Of a stretch of DNA of 10,837 nucleotides, positions 7,174-10,837 are shown one piece after another. The number at the start of each line of letters is the position of its first letter. Within the stretch, counting starts at the first letter, position 1. The stretch lies in contig DJYJ01000016.1 in assembly GCA_002450075.1 (NCBI GenBank), positions 1 to 10,837 of the forward strand. Reading direction: 5' to 3'. Source of the stretch: Clostridiales bacterium UBA6981. Lineage in GTDB: Bacteria > Bacillota > Clostridia > Oscillospirales > Oscillospiraceae. The notes beneath the pieces were generated by a model. That model did not search any database and had not been told where the DNA came from. It saw nothing but the letters and a program-made list of their open reading frames with translations. The translations under genes were made by a program, and so were the position numbers.

Positions 7174-8112
7174 TCAGCCCTTGCCCTTTTCCTTGGCTCG
7201 CTTGTCGTTGATGATCTTCATTTCCGCCGCCGTGACCTCGGTGACGCCGTGCTCCTTGGCCCAGGCGACGCAGCCCTTGAGCACCGTCGGCAGGAAGATG
7301 CGCGGCACGTTGAGCAGCATCTCCAGCGCATCGTCGGTGAAGTGGACGTCGGGATCGGTGCGGTCGGCCGCGTAGCGGACGGACGAGAGCGTGGCGTTGC
7401 GGATCGGCAGCAGCTCCGGCACCAGGCGCGGGGTCTTGGCAAACCAGAAGTTCTTGCTGTCGCGGTAGCCGTGGCAGATCAGCACGTTCGGCCAGAGCCT
7501 GCCCTTGACGCCGTTGATGATGTTGTCATAGAACTTCGGCTTCATCAGCACCTTGTCGATACGCAGGATGAAGTGGGCGCCGTACTGGCTGGTGATGCCG
7601 TTGAAGTTTTTGTAGGGAGGCGGGTAGCAGCCGTCGACGAGCTGGCGGCCGATGTCCTCATCGGCGTTCTCGAGGTCGCTCATCCAGGTGCACTCAAAGA
7701 CCTGATAGGCCTCGGCGACCACCTTCGGGCGCGGGGTGGCGGGATCGGCGGCGATGCACAGGCCGTCCTCGAGCGTGAAGCCGAAGTTCTTCATCTTCTC
7801 CGCCGGCGTGTCGCCGGGCCAGCCCTGGGCGACGATCTTCTTGTGATAGCCGCGTCCCTCGGGCATGAAGTTGATGGCGACCTGCTTGCGTCCGGCGAGC
7901 AGATGCTGGGCGGTGTTGGAGGAGTTGCGCGCCTCCAGGATCATGGCGTAGTAGCCCTTGCCCGCGATGTAGTACGGGAAGCAGAGCGAGTACGAACCGA
8001 CGGAGGTGCTGCCGTCCTCAGCCAGCGTCGAGAGCATGACGGTGGGCATGGGGATGTAGGAGCTGGTCTGGTAGAAGTTGTCTACGATGCGGAGATCTTT
8101 GAAGCTGCTCAT
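7174..8112 (-). CDS. Flavin-reductase-like protein with a PCP_red-like C-terminal domain
   Basis: The 312-aa protein has an N-terminal part (about 15-215) resembling the FMN-binding split barrel of flavin reductase-like proteins: PTVMLSTLAEDGS, then EARNSSNTAQHLL (60-72) and VAINFMPE (78-85), matching the usual R.SS.T...L followed by .VNF. Cofactor and substrate are not readable. The C-terminal part (about 255-305, HFTDDALEMLLNVPRIF through TEVTAAEMKII) resembles the small helical PCP_red module found at the C terminus of protochlorophyllide reductase subunit B and in other clostridial redox proteins. Nothing else in the window suggests chlorophyll synthesis. No signal peptide or membrane helix, so it should be cytoplasmic. 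AAAGGA (8123-8128, minus strand) precedes the ATG. The gene lies 30 bases after one membrane-protein gene and 56 before another. The flavin-fold call is fairly sure; the C-terminal call is tentative. Confidence 0.75.
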   Translation of the reverse strand: MSSFKDLRIVDNFYQTSSYIPMPTVMLSTLAEDGSTSVGSYSLCFPYYIAGKGYYAMILEARNSSNTAQHLLAGRKQVAINFMPEGRGYHKKIVAQGWPGDTPAEKMKNFGFTLEDGLCIAADPATPRPKVVAEAYQVFECTWMSDLENADEDIGRQLVDGCYPPPYKNFNGITSQYGAHFILRIDKVLMKPKFYDNIINGVKGRLWPNVLICHGYRDSKNFWFAKTPRLVPELLPIRNATLSSVRYAADRTDPDVHFTDDALEMLLNVPRIFLPTVLKGCVAWAKEHGVTEVTAAEMKIINDKRAKEKGKG

Positions 8113-8142
8113 GTTCTTGCTGTCCTTTCTTGTCGGTGTATT

Positions 8143-8814
8143 TTAATTCTCTTTTTGCTTTGCGTAGAGGAGGAAGAAGAGCGCCATGCACACTTCTCCG
8201 AACATGCTGATGAAGAAGATCAGATCAAAATTGCCTGTTGCGGGGCCGAGCGCGGAGAACGCGAACATCAGAAAGCCCGCAAGAAAAAGCGCCGGGGTCT
8301 TTTGTCTGATCCACACGATCACGCCCGCGACAATCAGCGGTACGACCGTACCGTAGGACAGCACGCCGCTGACAGCCTTTGCCCAGGAGGGCGTCCCCTC
8401 GCCGGAGGTGCAGCGCACAATGCCGGCCACATGCTGTACCGCCAGATCCGTGGCAAAGCCCTCGGCAATGCCGAGCGCGATCAGAAGGCCCGTAAAGACC
8501 CAGACAATTGTCTTCCAGGTCTTGTTAAAGTCAAGCGCGTAGGCGCAGATCGCAAACAGCAGCGGAATCAGCGCGCCGTGCAGCACAAAGCGCAGGCGGC
8601 TGAGCGCAAGGAGGAGCGCGCCCTCCCTCAGCACGCCGCCGAGCGCGAGGATCAGCGCGTCATAGAAAAGGCCGAAGGCCACCAGCGCCGTCAGCAGGGT
8701 GAGCGGCTTTCTGCTCTCCTTCCAGCCGCGCAGGGCGAGGATGACGAACAGCCCTTCAAGGGCGGCGATGACCCACAGCATCATGGGGCAGGAGCGCAGC
8801 AGGATCTCTCTCAT
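8143..8814 (-). CDS. Seven-helix integral membrane protein, unknown function
   Basis: The 223-aa protein has hydrophobic segments at about 11-30, 40-60, 76-95, 101-119, 150-169, 173-192 and 197-217, giving seven helices, and a short basic C-terminal tail (YAKQKEN). One conserved-looking patch is LSRLRFVLHGALIPLL at the start of helix three. No transporter signature, catalytic motif or known domain was recognised. The start is well supported by AAGGAGG (8821-8827 on the minus strand) six bases upstream. It is the first gene of a three-gene minus-strand unit behind a consensus promoter and precedes the flavin-reductase-like gene by 30 bases. Association with a flavoprotein suggests a membrane redox or sensing role, but that is inference only. 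Confidence 0.75.
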   Translation of the reverse strand: MREILLRSCPMMLWVIAALEGLFVILALRGWKESRKPLTLLTALVAFGLFYDALILALGGVLREGALLLALSRLRFVLHGALIPLLFAICAYALDFNKTWKTIVWVFTGLLIALGIAEGFATDLAVQHVAGIVRCTSGEGTPSWAKAVSGVLSYGTVVPLIVAGVIVWIRQKTPALFLAGFLMFAFSALGPATGNFDLIFFISMFGEVCMALFFLLYAKQKEN

Positions 8815-8887
8815 AAAGTGCCTCCTTGTCTGTTCTTCATAATCTCTGTTCCGGGCGTTCTTTCTCTTTTAGCAATATCGTATAATA

Positions 8888-8916
8888 ATTATAAGACCCC
8901 CGCCCCGGAATGTCAA
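8888..8916 (-). promoter_or_regulatory. Consensus sigma-A promoter of the minus-strand operon
   Basis: On the minus strand a perfect TTGACA (8911-8916) and a perfect TATAAT (8888-8893) are separated by exactly 17 bases, with a G-rich spacer. It is the best promoter in the window. It lies about 75 bases upstream of the first gene and 24 bases from the -35 of the divergent promoter. Confidence 0.88.
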
Positions 8917-8939
8917 CAAAACCCAGTTTGCCTGCACGC

Positions 8940-8968
8940 TTTACAGCCGCAGCCGGTTTTGTTATAAT
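8940..8968 (+). promoter_or_regulatory. Sigma-A promoter of the aldo/keto reductase gene
   Basis: TTTACA (8940-8945), a 17-base spacer and a perfect TATAAT (8963-8968) end 27 bases before the start codon. The leader is therefore very short, leaving no space for a riboswitch. Confidence 0.8.
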
Positions 8969-8995
8969 CAAGAAAAAAAGAGAGGGGATCATCGC

Positions 8996-10024
8996 ATGAA
9001 AAAAATACCGCTCGGCTCGACCGGGCTGACGGTCACCAAGACCGCGATGGGCTGTCTGCCCGTGCAGCGCTGCGACATGGATTACGGCGTAAAGCTGATC
9101 CGCGCGGCCTACGAGGGCGGCATCCGCTATTTCGACACAGCCAACGCCTATACCGACAGCGAGGAAAAGCTCGGTCTCGCGCTGGAAGACGTACGCGATC
9201 AGGTCGTGATCTCGACCAAGAGCCAGGCGCGCGACAAGGCAGGCGTGCTCGCGCATATCGAAAACAGCCTGAAGATGCTGCGCACCGACCACATCGACCT
9301 TTTCCAGTTCCACAACGTCCCCGAAATGCCCGACCCGAACGACCCGGACGGCGCCTTTGCCGGCGCGCTGGAAGCCAAGAGCCGCGGCTGGATCGACCAC
9401 ATCGGCGTGACGACGCACCGCGTGGGCGTGGCGGAGGCGTGTATCGAATCCGGCCTCTTTGAAACGCTGCAGTTTCCCTTCAGCTACATCTCCTCCGAAC
9501 GCGACCTTGCCCTTGCCGGCAAGTGCAGGGAAAAGGGCATGGGCTACATCGCGATGAAGGGGCTCGCGGGCGGGCTGCTTTCCAATCCCCGCGCCTGCCA
9601 CGCCTTCATGAAGGGCTATGACAACGTGGTGCCCATCTGGGGCATCCAGAAGCTGGAGGAGCTCGAGCAGTGGCTTGCCGTGGCCGAGGAGGACCCGGAC
9701 ATGGACGAGGAGCTTGCCGCCGTGATCAAGCATGACCGCCAGGAGCTCGCGGGCGGCTTCTGCCGCAGCTGCGGCTACTGCATGCCCTGCCCGGTGGGGA
9801 TCGAGATTCGCAACTGCGCGCGCATGAACATGCTGCTGCGCCGCTCCCCCTGGCAGCAGTACATGACGCCGGAGTGGCAGGCGAAGATGAACAGGATCGA
9901 GGACTGTCTCGGCTGCCGCCGCTGCGCCTCGCGCTGCCCCTATCAGCTCGACACGCCCAATCTCTTGAAGTACATGCTCAAGGATTACCGCGAATTTTAC
10001 GAGGCGCACAAGGATCAGCTCTGA
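8996..10024 (+). CDS. Aldo/keto reductase with C-terminal 4Fe-4S clusters
   Basis: The 342-aa cytoplasmic protein is an aldo/keto reductase TIM barrel with the full catalytic tetrad: Asp47 and Tyr52 (FDTANAYTDSE), Lys75 (ISTKSQ) and His106 (LFQFHN). Family members reduce carbonyl groups with NAD(P)H. The C-terminal extension (251-320) carries two cysteine groups, Cys256/259/262/265 with Cys274, and Cys304/307/310/314 followed by Pro, the latter a ferredoxin-type C..C..C...CP motif. Such iron-sulfur aldo/keto reductases are frequent in anaerobic Clostridia and may pass electrons between ferredoxin and the barrel; the physiological substrate is unknown. The start is supported by GAGGGGA (8982-8988) seven bases upstream. 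The gene is monocistronic, with its own promoter and a terminator formed by the downstream repeat. Confidence 0.92.
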   Translation: MKKIPLGSTGLTVTKTAMGCLPVQRCDMDYGVKLIRAAYEGGIRYFDTANAYTDSEEKLGLALEDVRDQVVISTKSQARDKAGVLAHIENSLKMLRTDHIDLFQFHNVPEMPDPNDPDGAFAGALEAKSRGWIDHIGVTTHRVGVAEACIESGLFETLQFPFSYISSERDLALAGKCREKGMGYIAMKGLAGGLLSNPRACHAFMKGYDNVVPIWGIQKLEELEQWLAVAEEDPDMDEELAAVIKHDRQELAGGFCRSCGYCMPCPVGIEIRNCARMNMLLRRSPWQQYMTPEWQAKMNRIEDCLGCRRCASRCPYQLDTPNLLKYMLKDYREFYEAHKDQL

Positions 10025-10048
10025 TGCGTCTGGCGCTGTTCGCTTCAT

Positions 10049-10166
10049 GGCTTCCCCTTGAGGGGAAGCTCCGCGAAGCGGTGATGAGGTGTTTTCTCGG
10101 CTTTCTGCCCTCCACCTCATCCGCCCCAGTGTGCGCACTGGGGCACCTTCCCCTCAAGGGGAAGGC
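10049..10166. repeat. Palindromic MITE-like intergenic repeat
   Basis: The ends are 18-base perfect inverted repeats, CTTCCCCTTGAGGGGAAG (10051-10068) and its complement (10147-10164), each also a self-complementary hairpin. Inside are a second inverted pair GATGAGGTG/CACCTCATC (10083-10091/10113-10121) and two hairpins, CCGC-gaa-GCGG (10071-10081) and GCCCCAGTG-TGCG-CACTGGGGC (10123-10144). From memory, repeats of this style are scattered in many copies through Oscillospirales genomes, presumably moved in trans by a transposase not present here. It carries no credible gene. Confidence 0.85.
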
Positions 10167-10171
10167 TTTTT
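10146..10171 (+). terminator. Terminator formed by the right end of the repeat
   Basis: CCTTCCCC (10146-10153), loop TCAA, GGGGAAGG (10158-10165), then CTTTTTC. It is the only hairpin with a T-run after the aldo/keto reductase gene, so the mobile repeat probably serves as its terminator. Confidence 0.7.
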
Positions 10172-10236
10172 CTCCGGGCTTATCACCTCTGTCCTTTTGA
10201 ACCGATCGTCCAACGACAGGTTCTCCTAAATATAAA
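10172..10236. other. Gap without recognisable content
   Basis: About 65 bases between the repeat and the barstar terminator. No gene, promoter or structure was found. Confidence 0.5.
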
Positions 10237-10273
10237 CCAAGGCGCGGGGAGCGATCAGCTTCCCGCGCCTTGG
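10231..10273 (-). terminator. Terminator of the barstar-like gene
   Basis: CCAAGGCGCGGGGAGC (10237-10252) pairs with GCTTCCCGCGCCTTGG (10258-10273) with one G-U wobble and the loop GATCA. On the minus strand it follows the stop codon by three bases and is followed by TTTATATTTAGG. The plus-strand flank lacks a T-run, so it works mainly for the minus strand. Confidence 0.85.
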
Positions 10274-10276
10274 TGC

Positions 10277-10732
10277 TTATTCGGGTGTTTTGTCCGAACA
10301 CAAGGGGACGTCCTCTGTGTTCACTATTGTGTCTTCATCGACAAGATAGACATCAAATTTCCTTGGCAATCCACCTATAACATGTTGCTTGACCTCTTCT
10401 TCCCACCATGGCAGGATATCTTCGTGAAAAGCAGTAAGAAGATAACTACGTTCCTTAGTGTCTTGAAGCATAAACAGATCAAAATTATAAATAACGAAAA
10501 CAATTTTACTTGGGATAATCCAAGAAAGATCCCTAATCCAGTCAAAGAAGCCATCGAATGACTTTGCTGTGATAGGGAAAGACATTATCTGTGAAATCTT
10601 TTTATAAAACTGATCTGCTGTTTTACACTCTTTCCCGTAGATTTCTACTAAAAAACAATCTTCGTCCTCTTGAATGTATTGTTTTATTTTTTCAAATCTA
10701 TCAAATGATAAATAGAGAATTTTGTTCGTCAC
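10277..10732 (-). CDS. Barstar-family immunity protein
   Basis: The 151-aa protein resembles barstar, the inhibitor of the ribonuclease barnase. It has FLVEIYGKECKTADQFYKKI (27-46), matching the first strand and helix, then the FP turn (52-53), KSFDGFFDWIRDL (57-69) aligning with barstar's NLDALWDCL segment, and KIVFVIYNFD (76-85). Asp60 and Asp64 fall where barstar has Asp35 and Asp39, the latter the residue that blocks barnase's active site. It is longer than barstar (about 90 aa) by a C-terminal extension of about 40 residues. The start is GTG, with GAGG six bases upstream. The gene is far more A+T-rich than the rest of the window, suggesting horizontal acquisition. Its stop is three bases from its own terminator. 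A toxin gene just upstream on the same strand is expected; see the partial frame at 10736. Confidence 0.72.
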   Translation of the reverse strand: MTNKILYLSFDRFEKIKQYIQEDEDCFLVEIYGKECKTADQFYKKISQIMSFPITAKSFDGFFDWIRDLSWIIPSKIVFVIYNFDLFMLQDTKERSYLLTAFHEDILPWWEEEVKQHVIGGLPRKFDVYLVDEDTIVNTEDVPLCSDKTPE

Positions 10733-10735
10733 GTT

Positions 10736-10837
10736 TCACCTCAGCTTCACAAAACCATCAATATCATTAAGACTGTCACCTTCCCCAGGAACACGAGGAA
10801 CGCCCATGCCGCGAAGCCGCGCACGAAATGGACGAGT
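10736..10837 (-). CDS. Partial reading frame, possible C-terminal end of a cognate toxin
   Basis: This is a 33-residue frame entering from the right edge and ending in GEGDSLNDIDGFVKLR with TGA at 10736-10738, three bases before the GTG of the barstar-like gene. This tight toxin-then-immunity spacing is typical of such pairs, and the ending looks like a natural protein end. No toxin family was recognised. Caution: beyond about 10775 the DNA becomes GC-rich, and another minus-strand frame (HFVRGFAAWAFLVFLGK..., stop at 10747-10749) is also open, hydrophobic and has better GC third-position bias. The right edge may thus be the end of a resident membrane-protein gene or a repeat, not a toxin. 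Confidence 0.35.
   Translation of the reverse strand, partial: TRPFRARLRGMGVPRVPGEGDSLNDIDGFVKLR

Noticed and set aside
7174..8112. Photosynthesis-related protochlorophyllide reductase
   Set aside because: Only the small C-terminal module resembles that enzyme; the main fold is of the flavin-reductase type, with no nitrogenase-like cysteine ligands and no other pigment genes.
7249..8967. 572-aa plus-strand open frame opposite the minus-strand operon
   Set aside because: Antisense shadow. The minus-strand genes have ribosome binding sites, a consensus promoter and recognisable folds, and this frame has none.
8837..10138. 433-aa minus-strand open frame opposite the aldo/keto reductase
   Set aside because: The plus strand carries a complete catalytic tetrad and cysteine motifs; the minus frame is low-complexity and runs through the promoter region and the repeat.
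9874..10200. Small plus-strand frame across the palindromic repeat
   Set aside because: It is made largely of repeat sequence; such frames are common false gene calls and it has no ribosome binding site.

Overview
The window looks like chromosomal DNA of an anaerobic gut Firmicute of the Clostridia, most likely Oscillospirales (Oscillospiraceae/Ruminococcaceae). The genes are GC-rich with strong GC bias at third codon positions. Promoters are of the sigma-A type and ribosome binding sites are AGGAGG-like. The gene content also fits: an MMPL exporter with a GLUG-repeat surface protein, an iron-sulfur aldo/keto reductase, and a palindromic CTTCCCC/GGGGAAG intergenic repeat. The taxonomic placement is an inference from style and content, not from a marker gene.

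Layout. Bases 1-570 hold the remnant of a secreted lipoprotein with the start of a lamin-tail domain. It is broken by frameshifts and an internal deletion, and is followed by two hairpin terminators. Bases 588-6284 are a plus-strand two-gene operon: promoter, an MMPL/RND-type exporter (816 aa), and a 1038-aa Sec-secreted, membrane-anchored GLUG-repeat protein whose start overlaps the exporter stop as ATGA. A perfect 14-bp hairpin terminator ends it. Bases 6287-6515 are an almost continuous series of perfect hairpins, including a three-way junction, with imperfect terminal inverted repeats. This is the most unusual non-coding object in the window.

Bases 6503-8916 (minus strand) form a three-gene unit driven by a consensus promoter (TTGACA-N17-TATAAT). 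In transcription order it encodes a seven-helix membrane protein, a flavin-reductase-like protein with a C-terminal helical domain resembling the protochlorophyllide-reductase (PCP_red) module, and a second multi-helix membrane protein. Bases 8940-10024 (plus) carry a divergent promoter and an aldo/keto reductase with a C-terminal double cysteine cluster. Bases 10049-10166 are a palindromic, MITE-like repeat that also supplies that gene's terminator.

Bases 10237-10837 (minus) are A+T-rich and differ from the rest. They encode a barstar-family immunity protein with its own terminator. Three bases upstream of its start lies the stop of a reading frame that leaves the window and may be the tail of the cognate toxin. 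The base composition shift at about 10775 suggests acquired DNA.

The exporter and GLUG protein probably act together at the cell envelope. The three minus-strand genes suggest a membrane-associated flavin redox function of unknown substrate. The barstar-like gene points to an interbacterial or intracellular toxin-immunity locus continuing past the right edge.
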